Source: Nitrospirota bacterium (GTDB lineage: Bacteria > Nitrospirota > Thermodesulfovibrionia > Thermodesulfovibrionales > Magnetobacteriaceae). Taken from it: DNA of 64,000 nt. Every line of letters begins with the position of its first letter. Positions within the stretch are counted from its first letter, which is position 1. Made by a program: the position numbers and the translations under genes. Under the pieces are notes generated by a model, which was not told where the DNA came from, made no database searches, and worked only from the letters and a program-made list of their open reading frames with translations. This document shows positions 1 to 7,922 of the stretch, in pieces. The stretch spans positions 124,001 to 188,000 of the forward strand of contig JADFXG010000002.1 of the NCBI GenBank assembly GCA_015233895.1, read 5' to 3'.

Positions 1-132
1 TACATATTTTTCCATACAGACCAGTCTGGTTTCCATCTTCTCCAGTGCGTCTATCAGCTCAGCACGATATCTCTTCAAGTCATTAGAAGTTGATGAAATA
101 TACACTGATAAATCATGTTTTTTTGTACTCAT
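1..132 (-). CDS. DUF4062 domain protein, N-terminal part only (gene runs off the window start)
   Basis: Only the first 44 codons are in the window. The ATG at 132 follows a strong GGGAGG site. The N-terminus (MSTKKHDLSVYISSTSNDLK) has the VYISST...DL pattern of DUF4062, a Rossmann-like domain found at the front of many large bacterial signalling or NACHT/STAND-type ATPase proteins, some of them linked to defence. The rest of the protein, and so its effector domain, is not visible. The neighbours are decayed mobile DNA, which fits an accessory gene. The family call rests on a short but characteristic stretch. Confidence 0.6.
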   Translation of the reverse strand, partial: MSTKKHDLSVYISSTSNDLKRYRAELIDALEKMETRLVCMEKYV

Positions 133-239
133 TTGTCCTCCCATAAGACTGATACGCAAATCACCTGCCCTCGTTTTGCTTAGCGTTTACAATATTAATA
201 AAACATATTATCACTTTCTGATAATGTGTGTAAAGAAAG

Positions 240-569
240 GGGCTGTTAAAGTGTGAGTTGTTGGGTTTGCCACGGTCAAGTTATTATTATAAATCAAGGG
301 GTAACTCTGCTTATAACGTTATGCTGATGAATATTATAGACAAACAATACACAGAGAGGCCATTTTATGGAGTACGACGTATGACGGTATTCTTAAAGCG
401 TTGTGGCCATAGTATAAACCATAAGCGTGTAGCAAGGCTAATTTGCTTAATGGGACTGGAGGCTATATACCCTAAAAGAAAACTAAGTCGAAAGGACAAG
501 GAGCATATAATATATCCATACCTACTGAAGGAGCTGGAAATAACAAGGAGTAATCAGACAACAAAGTAG
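240..569 (+). pseudogene. IS3-family transposase (OrfB) remnant
   Basis: The frame encodes the N-terminal HTH_21-like part of an IS3-family OrfB: CELLGLPRSSYYY, then YTERPFYGVRRM and MGLEAIYPKRKLS, ending at EITRSNQ. In intact elements this leads straight into the DDE catalytic core, which is entirely missing. The homologous frame begins upstream of the first usable start (TTG at 258) and has no proper start or ribosome site. It stops where an unrelated phage-gene fragment begins, so both ends are broken. I see no terminal inverted repeats. It should be inactive. Confidence 0.8.
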
Positions 570-729
570 AAATCGGCACGCCTCTGGATTATGGGGCTAT
601 CCAACAATTCGGGGGTAAGGCAGGGAGGAATAAGCGAGTTAACCTGCACGTCTATTTCTCATGATTCAGGATGAGGATGTTGTTTTGATTAGCAAAGAAT
701 TAAAAGACTATTTAGAGGGGATTACTTAA
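569..729 (+). pseudogene. Mu-like phage virion morphogenesis (gpG-type) remnant, frameshifted
   Basis: Reading from 569 gives EIGTPLDYGAIQQFGGKAGR followed by NKRVNL. The next frame continues PARLFLMIQDEDV and ends at TAA 727-729. Together these match the C-terminal pattern of phage virion/tail morphogenesis proteins of the Mu gpG type (YxxIxQFGGKAGRxxxVxIPARPFL). A small indel near 642-648 breaks the frame, and the N-terminal half is absent, replaced by the IS3 remnant. This is the only phage morphogenesis fragment I see, so it marks an old prophage or a recombined patch. Confidence 0.6.
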
Positions 730-985
730 AAAACTTAAAAAGAGCGAAGATAATTCCTATTTGGCTTGCCCAAAATATAAACAACCATCTTAATGTTTCA
801 GATTTGGATTTTTCTATCTCTGCTTTTACAGATTCTATTTTGATTTCAAGATTTGATATATCTTCTTTTGTCGCAAGCCCCTTTTTTGCTTCTGTATCAA
901 TTTTATTAATCACCTCAACAAAAGCATCAGTGCCCTCATCGCCTAATTTCTCTCTTAAAGGCCTTGGAATCGTTATTACTGTCAT
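722..985 (-). CDS. Small coiled-coil protein with C-terminal membrane anchor
   Basis: An 87-residue protein beginning MTVITIPRPLREKLGDEG. It has a charged helical, coiled-coil-prone stretch (about residues 25-62, rich in E, K, I and S) and one hydrophobic segment near the C-terminus (LRWLFIFWASQIGIIFALF, about 66-84). This is the layout of DUF1640-like small coiled-coil membrane proteins that are common and unassigned in environmental bacteria. No clear Shine-Dalgarno site precedes the ATG. Its 3' end overlaps the phage remnant by a few bases in convergent orientation. Function unknown. Confidence 0.6.
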   Translation of the reverse strand: MTVITIPRPLREKLGDEGTDAFVEVINKIDTEAKKGLATKEDISNLEIKIESVKAEIEKSKSETLRWLFIFWASQIGIIFALFKFFK

Positions 986-1141
986 AACTTCTATATCACG
1001 CTAAAAATTTCCTGTCATCACCCTTGACAATTCCCTATCGGAGTGGCTAAAGGGTAATTTCTATAGTCAACAATGGTCAACAGCCCTTTTTAAAAACTCC
1101 TCAGAGAATCTTTATAGAATGGCTAATTAAAAGGTAATAGC

Positions 1142-1218
1142 TGGTGCCCTCTGCGAGATTCGAACTCACGACCCCAGGATTAGGAATCCTGTGCTCTATC
1201 CTACTGAGCTAAGAGGGC
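1142..1218 (-). tRNA. tRNA-Arg (anticodon CCU)
   Basis: On the minus strand the cloverleaf runs from GCCCTCT to AGAGGGC, with discriminator A and an encoded CCA (1142-1144). The D-arm is AGCTCAGTAGGATAGAGC, the anticodon arm CAGGA-TTCCTAA-TCCTG gives anticodon CCU, and the T-loop is GTTCGAATC. It decodes AGG. It sits next to IS and phage debris, consistent with use as an integration target, although no duplicated attachment sequence was found by eye. Confidence 0.95.
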
Positions 1219-1394
1219 TGCCCACGAAAGTTTACATGTTTTTTGTTTTTATTGTCAAATTAAATTGCAGCTTTGATTTTCTCACAGTTACTACTATGGG
1301 CAGCATTTGTTATCTAACTTTTTTCTGCTAAATATGCTAACATAGCTCAGTTTAACTTTTAATATTAAATTTTACTTTAGAATGCGATAAGAAA

Positions 1395-2846
1395 ATGATT
1401 AAACGGCTACTTTTAAAAAAAGACATAAATTCGCTTTTATCAGGGGCATTCGATGAGTCCACTGGGCTCAAAAGAGCGCTGAGTACCTTTGAGTTGGTTT
1501 CACTCGGTGTGGGTGGAATTGTAGGGGCAGGCATTTTTGTGTTGACAGGTAATGCCGCAGCCCAGTATGCAGGGCCTGCTGTGACGCTGTCTTTTTTGCT
1601 TGCGCTTGTGGCCTGTGGTTTTGCAGGGTTTTGTTATGCAGAGCTTGCCTCTATGATACCGGTTGCAGGGAGCGCTTACACGTATGCCTATGCCTCTATG
1701 GGCGAATTTATAGCGTGGATAATTGGCTGGGACCTCATCCTTGAATACTTCCTCGGTGCTACCACAGTAGCCATAGGCTGGTCAGGTTACGTTGTCAGTT
1801 TCCTGAAAGACTTAGATATCACTTTTCCCAAAAAACTAAGCGGACCTCTCATTTCTTATGATGCCACGCTGCATAGTTGGCATTTAACCGGAAATATCTT
1901 TAATTTACCTGCCTTTACCATTATATTTATAGTAACCATCCTGCTGATTACCGGCATAAGAGCCTCATCACGAGCCAACACTGCTATTGTGGTAATAAAG
2001 GTTGCTATCTTACTTGTGTTTATAACAACTGGCCTTTTTTACATAAAACCGGAGCTCTGGCATCCGTTTATACCACCAAACACGGGGACATTCGGTTCGT
2101 TTGGAATGAGCGGCATACTCAGGGCGGCTGGGCTTGTTTTCTTTGCCTATATCGGCTTTGACAGTGTTTCCACTGCGGCATCTGAGGCTAAAAATCCTCA
2201 AAAATCACTACCAGTGGGTATATTAGGCAGCCTTGCTATTTGCACCTTACTATACATATCAGTCTCACTCATTTTGACAGGTATCGTGCATTATTCAAAA
2301 TTAGGCGGACCTGCTCCCATTGCAACTGCCACTGACGCTATGGGGCTTACGTTTCTGGCCACACTCATCAAGATAGGTGCAATTGCAGGACTTACCTCTG
2401 TTATCCTTGTTCTTATCTTAGGACAGACCAGGATTTTTTACGCAATGTCTAAGGACAACCTGCTTCCTCCGATGTTTTCACTTATTCATAAAAGATACAG
2501 AACCCCGCACGTGTCAACCATAGTAGTGGGTGTTGCCGCCTCTTTAGCCTCCACCCTGTTGCCGATAGATATAGTTAGTGAGCTTGTCAGCATAGGCACT
2601 CTGCTGGCGTTTTTCATTGTCTGCGCAGGCGTACTGATACTTAAATACACCCGCCCTGAAATAAAACGCATATTCAGGGTTCCGTGGGGACCGGTTATAC
2701 CTGTAGGAGGTATGATTTCTTGTCTCTATCTTATGGCAGCTCTGCCTTCAGGAACATGGTACAGACTGGTCATCTGGCTGATTTTGGGTTTAATTGTTTA
2801 TTTTACCTACAGTATAAAAAAATCTTCGCTAAATAAGATAACTTAA
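1395..2846 (+). CDS. APC-superfamily amino acid permease (cationic amino acid transporter type)
   Basis: A 483-residue inner-membrane protein with about twelve hydrophobic segments. The first membrane helix has the APC signature LGVGGIVGAGIFVLTG (about residues 36-51), whose unwound GAGIF region binds substrate. FAYIGFDSVSTAASEAKNP (about 251-269) is the helix 6 region typical of the CAT/YfnA-like group, and RIFYAMSKDNLLPP follows later. The family moves amino acids by proton coupling; the actual substrate cannot be told from sequence. The ATG start has only a weak ribosome site. It may be transcribed with the DedA gene 22 bases downstream. Confidence 0.9.
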   Translation: MIKRLLLKKDINSLLSGAFDESTGLKRALSTFELVSLGVGGIVGAGIFVLTGNAAAQYAGPAVTLSFLLALVACGFAGFCYAELASMIPVAGSAYTYAYASMGEFIAWIIGWDLILEYFLGATTVAIGWSGYVVSFLKDLDITFPKKLSGPLISYDATLHSWHLTGNIFNLPAFTIIFIVTILLITGIRASSRANTAIVVIKVAILLVFITTGLFYIKPELWHPFIPPNTGTFGSFGMSGILRAAGLVFFAYIGFDSVSTAASEAKNPQKSLPVGILGSLAICTLLYISVSLILTGIVHYSKLGGPAPIATATDAMGLTFLATLIKIGAIAGLTSVILVLILGQTRIFYAMSKDNLLPPMFSLIHKRYRTPHVSTIVVGVAASLASTLLPIDIVSELVSIGTLLAFFIVCAGVLILKYTRPEIKRIFRVPWGPVIPVGGMISCLYLMAALPSGTWYRLVIWLILGLIVYFTYSIKKSSLNKIT

Positions 2847-2868
2847 TGTTATCATAAAGCCGCTGATT

Positions 2869-3528
2869 ATGGAATATCTTTTAAAAGCGCTTGACATGCT
2901 GATGCACCTCGATAAGCATCTTACTGATTTAACTGCCGTGTATGGGCAGTGGACGTATGCCGTGTTGTTTACTATTGTGTTTTGTGAAACAGGGCTTGTT
3001 GTTACTCCGTTTCTGCCGGGGGATTCGTTGCTTTTTGCAACTGGCGCCATATCAGCCCTTGGCACTTTGAGTCCCATAAAATTAGCCGGTACTCTTTTTT
3101 TGGCAGCCATCATAGGGGATAATACCAACTATTGGATAGGCCGATTTCTGGGCCCAAAGGTATTCAGCAAGGAGGACTCAATTATTCTTAATAAAAGGCA
3201 TCTTGAGCGAACCCAGAAATTTTACGAAAAATACGGCACAAAAACTATTGTCATCGCCCGTTTTGTTCCAATAATCAGAACATTTGCTCCATTTGTTGCA
3301 GGCATCGGCAAGATGCGCTACAGTAAATTCATCTCATTTAGTCTCTTAGGAGGTTTGCTGTGGATTTCTCTTTTTATTTCCGGAGGATATTTTTTTGGAA
3401 ACATCTCTGTTGTTAAGAGAAATTTTACAATCGTTATATTTGTTATAATAATCTTATCTGTAATGCCTGCTGTTATTGAGGTTTTGCGGCATAAATTTGA
3501 AAAAAGCAATACTCATAAGATAAACTGA
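2869..3528 (+). CDS. DedA-family membrane protein
   Basis: A 219-residue polytopic membrane protein of the DedA/SNARE-associated family, which includes undecaprenyl-phosphate or phospholipid flippase-like proteins. Family landmarks are ETGLVVTPFLPGDSLLFATG near residues 41-60, then AAIIGDNTNYWIGRFLGPKV, then YGTKTIVIARFVPIIRTFAP with the conserved R..P..RTF residues, then AGIGKMRY. The length is normal for the family. It lies 22 bases after the permease gene on the same strand. The physiological substrate is not shown by the sequence. Confidence 0.88.
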   Translation: MEYLLKALDMLMHLDKHLTDLTAVYGQWTYAVLFTIVFCETGLVVTPFLPGDSLLFATGAISALGTLSPIKLAGTLFLAAIIGDNTNYWIGRFLGPKVFSKEDSIILNKRHLERTQKFYEKYGTKTIVIARFVPIIRTFAPFVAGIGKMRYSKFISFSLLGGLLWISLFISGGYFFGNISVVKRNFTIVIFVIIILSVMPAVIEVLRHKFEKSNTHKIN

Positions 3529-3552
3529 TTATACTAAAAAAAAGGAGTGAGG

Positions 3553-3969
3553 ATGAAAACGATAGCCTTGTTAGTTAATAAGGGTACTATGCCTATGATG
3601 AGTTTTTCCTTAAAAGGCTTTGAAAAGATAGTTGATATCCGGTATGTAAAGGATGTTGCTCAATTAATGCAGGTCTTTTCCATGCAGCAGGAATGTTGTA
3701 TGGCCATATTAGAAACTAAGATAAACGAAACGCTTATAACGGATTCACTCCCGGAAATACGCAAGAAATTTGAAAATGTAAAATTATTGCTTATTGACTC
3801 AGGCGATATAGCACAGGAGCAGATAATAGAGCTGATAAGAACCCATATGTGCCATAGTGTTGTGCTTAAACCCTTTACAGCACAAAAAATCTCAGACAAC
3901 ATATACACACTGTGCGGATTCCCGAAACCAAGTAAATCGTGGTACGAACACACCAAAAAAATAAACTGA
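3553..3969 (+). CDS. Degenerate response-regulator receiver-like protein
   Basis: A 138-residue protein. The ATG at 3553 is preferred over the GTG at 3547 because GGAG (3544-3547) is then correctly spaced. The alternating beta/alpha pattern and the late VVLKPFTAQKI motif match the beta5 Lys-Pro of CheY-like receivers. At the usual phospho-acceptor position the segment reads CCMAILETKIN, with no obvious Asp, and no acidic pair is seen near the N-terminus. If it is a receiver it probably does not take a phosphate. It stands alone, with no kinase beside it. Function not recognised. Confidence 0.5.
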   Translation: MKTIALLVNKGTMPMMSFSLKGFEKIVDIRYVKDVAQLMQVFSMQQECCMAILETKINETLITDSLPEIRKKFENVKLLLIDSGDIAQEQIIELIRTHMCHSVVLKPFTAQKISDNIYTLCGFPKPSKSWYEHTKKIN

Positions 3970-3982
3970 AATGAAATAATAA

Positions 3983-4044
3983 ACCACAGATTAACTTGGA
4001 TGGATACAGATTATGGTGTTAGATTATCCATTCCCATCTGTGGT
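3983..4044. repeat. Imperfect palindrome between convergent genes
   Basis: ACCACAGAT at 3983-3991 pairs with ATCTGTGGT at 4036-4044 around an AT-rich centre containing GGATGGATACAGATT. It lies between the ends of the receiver-like gene and the rlpA-like gene. It resembles the dispersed ACCACAGATGNACACAGATGG-type repeat seen in many environmental genomes, and may also weakly terminate transcription. Confidence 0.5.
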
Positions 4045-4071
4045 CAGGAATCTTTTTTCTCAATCAGAAAA

Positions 4072-4635
4072 TCAGTCAACTGCAATTTTTTCTGTTTCAA
4101 CCCCTTCAGTCTCACGCATAAGAGTGTCCGGCATTTGTTGTTGAATTTCAATGCCTGAATCGTCAGCAATCCCATTATCAGCGGGCAAACCATAGTCATA
4201 ACGTGTCATATCAGCAAGAGCGAGCATATGTCTTTTTGTAAGGTCAGCTAAGTCTATATACGAACCGTCTGATAAAACAACTTCAAGGCTTACACGGGCT
4301 ATACCCATTCTGTCAAGACCAATGTCCTTTGCTGCGATATATGATAAGTCTATTTCCTTTTTCCTGCCCCTGGGGCCCCTGTCGTTAATAACGACCACTG
4401 TTGACTTACCATTTGCGATGTTTGTTACCCTTACGAGTGTTCCAAAGGGAAGTGTTTTGTGTGCTGCAGTGCGTTTGTTCTTTTGGAAAACCTGGCCGGA
4501 TGCAGTTTTCCTGCCGTTGTGTCTTTTCCCATACCATGATGCCTTATATGATGCTGCCTCCACACTAATCTCAAAAATTAAAAGCATCGAAACAATACAT
4601 AAGACTATAGATAGCAAAATTCTTATCCTTTTCAT
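4072..4635 (-). CDS. rlpA: RlpA-like septal ring protein / lytic transglycosylase
   Basis: About 187 residues from the ATG at 4635, which places MKRIRILLSIVLCIVSMLL as an N-terminal export signal. A longer frame starting at 4674 would put extra residues before the signal. The mature part holds a double-psi beta-barrel of the RlpA type: SYKASWYGKRHNGRKTASG, then KTLPFGTLVRVTN and VVVINDRGPRGRKKEIDLS, with the typical catalytic Asp in NDRGP. Family members bind or cleave denuded peptidoglycan glycan strands. The C-terminus is acidic and low-complexity, and no SPOR domain is present. The ribosome site is GGGGGT. The gene stands alone. Confidence 0.85.
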   Translation of the reverse strand: MKRIRILLSIVLCIVSMLLIFEISVEAASYKASWYGKRHNGRKTASGQVFQKNKRTAAHKTLPFGTLVRVTNIANGKSTVVVINDRGPRGRKKEIDLSYIAAKDIGLDRMGIARVSLEVVLSDGSYIDLADLTKRHMLALADMTRYDYGLPADNGIADDSGIEIQQQMPDTLMRETEGVETEKIAVD

Positions 4636-4786
4636 TTTACCCCCTTGCTTATTGGACGAAAATCTGTACCCCAATACAGATTTTAAATTATATTTCGCAG
4701 TGAGCTATCTTAGCATATAATTAAGGCTTTGTCAAGAAAAAAATTTTAAGATGTAACATCAATGGCTTGAACAGAAATACCGTTTC

Positions 4787-5758
4787 GTGTATCATAATTA
4801 TAACTCTGCTTGTGTAATCCGGGTTAATGAACAAATGCAAAAACTGAGAACACTTAAACTTTTCACCTTTCCTTTTACTGCTATGGGCACATCGTGCACA
4901 CTTTTTATCTATAGCACTCAGAACCGAGCTAATAAAGCCGCCCAATATGCCATATCTGAGGCCAGAAGAATAGAGGCTCGATACTCAAGATACCGTTCTG
5001 ACAGTGTTTTATCTAAAATTAACCGTGCTGCCGAGGTTGGTGCCTCTGTTAAGGTTGATGAGGAGACTGCTGCAATACTTGATTATGCGTATTCCTGTTA
5101 TCTAAAAAGCGGCGGATTGTTTGACATCACATCCGGAGTTTTGCGCAGGGCATGGGATTTTTCACGTTCCTCACTGCCAAATCAACAATCAATAGATGAG
5201 CTTTTACCTCTGATAGGTTTGGAAAAAATTATATGGGAATCTCCACGCCTCACATTTACAATTCCAGGGATGGAAATGGACTTTGGTGGAATCTGCAAAG
5301 AGTACGCATCGGACAGGGCAGCCGATTTGTGTAAAGAACAAGGGATCAAACACGGACTGGTTGACTTAGGAGGTGATATTACCGTTATTGGCCCAATCCC
5401 TGACGATAAACCATGGCACATAGAAATACGCAATCCTGAAACGCCCGACACAGCAATAACTACAGTAGATGTAATAAGCGGCTCTTTGGCAACCAGCGGC
5501 AACTATGAGAGATATATGGATGTAGATGGCAAACGATATTGCCATATCCTAAACCCGCTCACTGGCTGGCCTGTATTCGGGTTATCCTCTGTAAGTGTGC
5601 TGGCTCCGCAATGCCTTATAGCTGGTAGTGTCTCAACAATTGCAATGTTGAAAGAAAAGGAGGGTATTCAGTGGCTTTCAGACATGGGATTACCCCATGT
5701 ATGGGTTGATGACAATGGAGTAACTGGAAAGATGCTGCCTGAACTGATATCGCTTTAG
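4787..5758 (+). CDS. apbE: FAD:protein FMN transferase (ApbE family)
   Basis: Up to 323 residues. ApbE enzymes attach FMN to Thr of target flavoproteins such as NqrC/RnfG-type subunits. Seen here: FTAMGTSCTLFIY near the start, then YSRYRSDSVLSKIN, DFGGICKEYASDRAADL, GLVDLGGDITVIG, LATSGNYERYMDVDGKR and HILNPLTGWPV, all characteristic of the family. The start is uncertain: GTG at 4787 or ATG at 4835, neither with a good ribosome site. Neither version has an export signal or lipobox, unlike many ApbE proteins. No flavinylation target is next door. A strong hairpin follows the stop. Confidence 0.88.
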   Translation: MYHNYNSACVIRVNEQMQKLRTLKLFTFPFTAMGTSCTLFIYSTQNRANKAAQYAISEARRIEARYSRYRSDSVLSKINRAAEVGASVKVDEETAAILDYAYSCYLKSGGLFDITSGVLRRAWDFSRSSLPNQQSIDELLPLIGLEKIIWESPRLTFTIPGMEMDFGGICKEYASDRAADLCKEQGIKHGLVDLGGDITVIGPIPDDKPWHIEIRNPETPDTAITTVDVISGSLATSGNYERYMDVDGKRYCHILNPLTGWPVFGLSSVSVLAPQCLIAGSVSTIAMLKEKEGIQWLSDMGLPHVWVDDNGVTGKMLPELISL

Positions 5759-5772
5759 ATATGTGTAATATT

Positions 5773-5811
5773 GATTATTTGTCTGCCCCCAAAGGGGGCA
5801 GACAAATAATC
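5773..5811. terminator. Bidirectional hairpin terminator
   Basis: A perfect inverted repeat: GATTATTTGTCTGCCCCC (5773-5790), loop AAA, then GGGGGCAGACAAATAATC (5794-5811). It lies exactly between the ends of the convergent apbE gene and the small minus-strand gene at 5813, so it can serve both. Confidence 0.8.
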
Positions 5812-5812
5812 A

Positions 5813-6043
5813 TTAGGCATAAATATCAATGGATTTTCCGCTTTTCCCATTTTCAGCAGTGTTCTTACCCAGGGTGTCCAATAAGCTAAGGCTTTTTGCT
5901 AATGTCTGTGCAGGTGTTGTTGCACTTTTGGGCGCACTTTGCTGTGTGCTCTTACTCTGAACATTTTGAGCTTGAGACTTCACCTTACTGCTTGCTCCTG
6001 ACGTTACACGTGGCATCCCACCACCTATACTGTTAACAGACAT
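5813..6043 (-). CDS. Small disordered Ser/Thr/Lys/Gln-rich protein
   Basis: A 76-residue protein with a very strong ribosome site (GGAGGG, seven bases before ATG). The sequence begins MSVNSIGGGMPRVTSG, continues with low-complexity S/K/Q/T segments, and has a short amphipathic stretch (LAKSLSLLDTLGKN) before the C-terminus. It has no signal peptide, membrane segment or known domain. The start resembles that of the EF-hand protein at 61324-61899 (M-S-T/V plus Gly-rich), which may be chance. Function unknown. Confidence 0.6.
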   Translation of the reverse strand: MSVNSIGGGMPRVTSGASSKVKSQAQNVQSKSTQQSAPKSATTPAQTLAKSLSLLDTLGKNTAENGKSGKSIDIYA

Positions 6044-6198
6044 CAGACCCTCCTTTAATACAATTTCTTGCTTATTTACGGACTAGTTAGCTAATAAACC
6101 TTATCGGTTTGTTTAGCATAAAACTTTAATTGCTGTTTATGGCTATAATAATTAGAAAAAAACATTTTTAACGGTAACAAATTTTTGAGTTTTTTAGC

Positions 6199-6227
6199 TT
6201 GTAAAAAAATAAGAAGTGTGTTACAAT
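6199..6227 (+). promoter_or_regulatory. Sigma70-type promoter for rpmI-rplT-pheST
   Basis: TTGTAA (6199-6204), a 17-base spacer and TACAAT (6222-6227) lie about 44 bases upstream of the rpmI start, the first gene of the run. The roughly 40-base leader is too short for a long attenuator; I see no L20-binding fold in it. Confidence 0.6.
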
Positions 6228-6270
6228 CCTTCGTTAGGAAAGTTTTTTACTATATCAGGAGGGCATAGAA

Positions 6271-6468
6271 ATGCCAAAGATGAAGACTCACAGGGGTGCA
6301 GCTAAACGGTTCAGTAAGACTGGCACAGGTAAGATAAAGAGAAACAAGGCCTATAAGAGCCATCTGATGACTGGAAAACCTGCAAATCGTACTCGCAAGT
6401 TGAAAAAGTCCGCCATAGTGGACAGCACTCAGCATAAGAACACAGCGAGAATGATACCGTATTTATAG
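6271..6468 (+). CDS. rpmI: 50S ribosomal protein L35
   Basis: A 65-residue basic protein matching bL35 end to end: [20 protein letters not shown] at the start, then [14 protein letters not shown] and KSAIVD. It has an AGGAGGG site eight bases before ATG. It is first in rpmI-rplT-pheS-pheT. In many bacteria infC lies directly upstream; here infC is 9 kb away on the other strand. Confidence 0.97.
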   Translation: MPKMKTHRGAAKRFSKTGTGKIKRNKAYKSHLMTGKPANRTRKLKKSAIVDSTQHKNTARMIPYL

Positions 6469-6526
6469 TTTTTTTTTATTATAAATCGTGTAAATAGAAA
6501 TTCAAATGAAGTCAGGAGGGGTATAA

Positions 6527-6883
6527 ATGCCCAGAGCAAAAGGTGGATTTAAGACAAGACGCAGAAGAAAGAAGCTGCTGGATAAGGCACGCGGTTACTA
6601 TGGCGGCAGAAGTAAGCTATACAGAGTGGCCTGCGAGGCGGTAGATCACGCCCTTACACATGCCTACACAGACAGGAAATTGAAAAAACGGGAATTCAGA
6701 GCTCTTTGGATAATCAGAATAAACGCAGCCGTAAGAGCAATAGGGCTTACCTACAGCAAGTTCATAGCCGGCTTAAAAAAGGCTAACATCGAGCTTGACA
6801 GAAAAGTCCTTGCAGACCTTGCACTTAACGACATAGCCCGTTTTAACGAGATAGCAGAATCTGTAAAGGCCAACTTAGCATAG
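6527..6883 (+). CDS. rplT: 50S ribosomal protein L20
   Basis: A 118-residue bL20, an early 23S rRNA-binding assembly protein that in some bacteria also represses its own operon. Signatures: [32 protein letters not shown], then the C-terminal globular part with [18 protein letters not shown] and [12 protein letters not shown] residues. The length is normal. The ribosome site is AGGAGGGG. The stop codon lies four bases before pheS, suggesting coupling. Confidence 0.97.
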   Translation: MPRAKGGFKTRRRRKKLLDKARGYYGGRSKLYRVACEAVDHALTHAYTDRKLKKREFRALWIIRINAAVRAIGLTYSKFIAGLKKANIELDRKVLADLALNDIARFNEIAESVKANLA

Positions 6884-6887
6884 GTGC

Positions 6888-7919
6888 GTGGATTACCTTG
6901 AATTAAGAAATTCATTTCTCAGTGAGCTCCACAGTGTGTCAAACACGGTGGAGTTACAGGCACTCCGCTCAAAATATACCGGCAAAAAGGGTGTAGTCAC
7001 TCAGAAACTCAAAGAGATGTCAGCTGCGCCCAAAGAGCAGCGGGCGGCACTCGGTAAAGCAGTTAATGAAATCAAAGACTTTATCGAGACACAGGTAAAG
7101 GAAAAAGAGACCGCCCTTTCCAAAAAGGACACTCGCAGCTACGTTGATTTAACGCTTCCCGGAGCTTACATAAAGCCAGGCGGCAGGCATCCGGTAAAAA
7201 TTATACTTAATGAAATCATAGATATTTTTGTTTCAATGGGGTTTGCCGTTGAAGATGGCCCCGAGGTGGAAACCGACTACTATAACTTTGAAGCGCTCAA
7301 CATTCCTCAAAACCATCCGGCAAGGGATATGCAAGATACGTTTTATATAAAACCGCTGGGGCATACTGCCGCAACCTCAAGCTTGGAATCAAACGTTGTG
7401 CTAAGAACTCATACTTCACCGGTTCAGATTCGTGTCATGGAAAAAAAGAAACCGCCCCTTATGTTTATAGCCCCCGGAAAAGTCTATCGTTGTGATTCCG
7501 ACACATCGCATACACCAATTTTTCATCAGGTGGAGGGACTTATGGTGGATGAGGGAATAACGTTTGCTAATTTAAAGGCAGTGCTTGAGGCTTTTTTGCA
7601 CATCGTGTTTGGGCCCGATGTGCCGGTGCGTTTCAGACCGAGTTTTTTCCCATTTACAGAGCCATCGGCGGAGGTTGATTTGTGTTGTTTTGCCTGTAAG
7701 GGCTCTGGCTGCAGGGTGTGTAAGAACTCAGGGTGGATAGAGATACTGGGGGCAGGAATGGTTGACCCAAGGGTGTTTAATAAGGCAGGGATTGACACAG
7801 AGGTATATTCCGGGTTTGCTTTTGGGCTTGGGATAGAAAGAATAGCCAGCTTAAGGTACGGGATTGATGATATACGGCTTTTTTATGAGGGTGATTTGAG
7901 ATTTCTGAGGCAATTTTAA
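6888..7919 (+). CDS. pheS: Phenylalanine--tRNA ligase alpha subunit
   Basis: 343 residues, GTG start four bases after rplT. It forms the alpha2-beta2 PheRS that charges tRNA-Phe. The N-terminal coiled-coil tRNA-binding arm covers about residues 1-85. The class II core shows LPGAYIKPGGRHPVK, DTFYIKP, LRTHTSPVQIRVM, motif 2 GKVYRCDSDTSHTPIFHQVE and motif 3 FGLGIERIASLRYG. A small cysteine cluster (CCFACKGSGCRVCKNSGW) sits just before motif 3, as in other PheS proteins. Length and order are normal for the family. Confidence 0.97.
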   Translation: MDYLELRNSFLSELHSVSNTVELQALRSKYTGKKGVVTQKLKEMSAAPKEQRAALGKAVNEIKDFIETQVKEKETALSKKDTRSYVDLTLPGAYIKPGGRHPVKIILNEIIDIFVSMGFAVEDGPEVETDYYNFEALNIPQNHPARDMQDTFYIKPLGHTAATSSLESNVVLRTHTSPVQIRVMEKKKPPLMFIAPGKVYRCDSDTSHTPIFHQVEGLMVDEGITFANLKAVLEAFLHIVFGPDVPVRFRPSFFPFTEPSAEVDLCCFACKGSGCRVCKNSGWIEILGAGMVDPRVFNKAGIDTEVYSGFAFGLGIERIASLRYGIDDIRLFYEGDLRFLRQF

Positions 7920-7922
7920 CTT

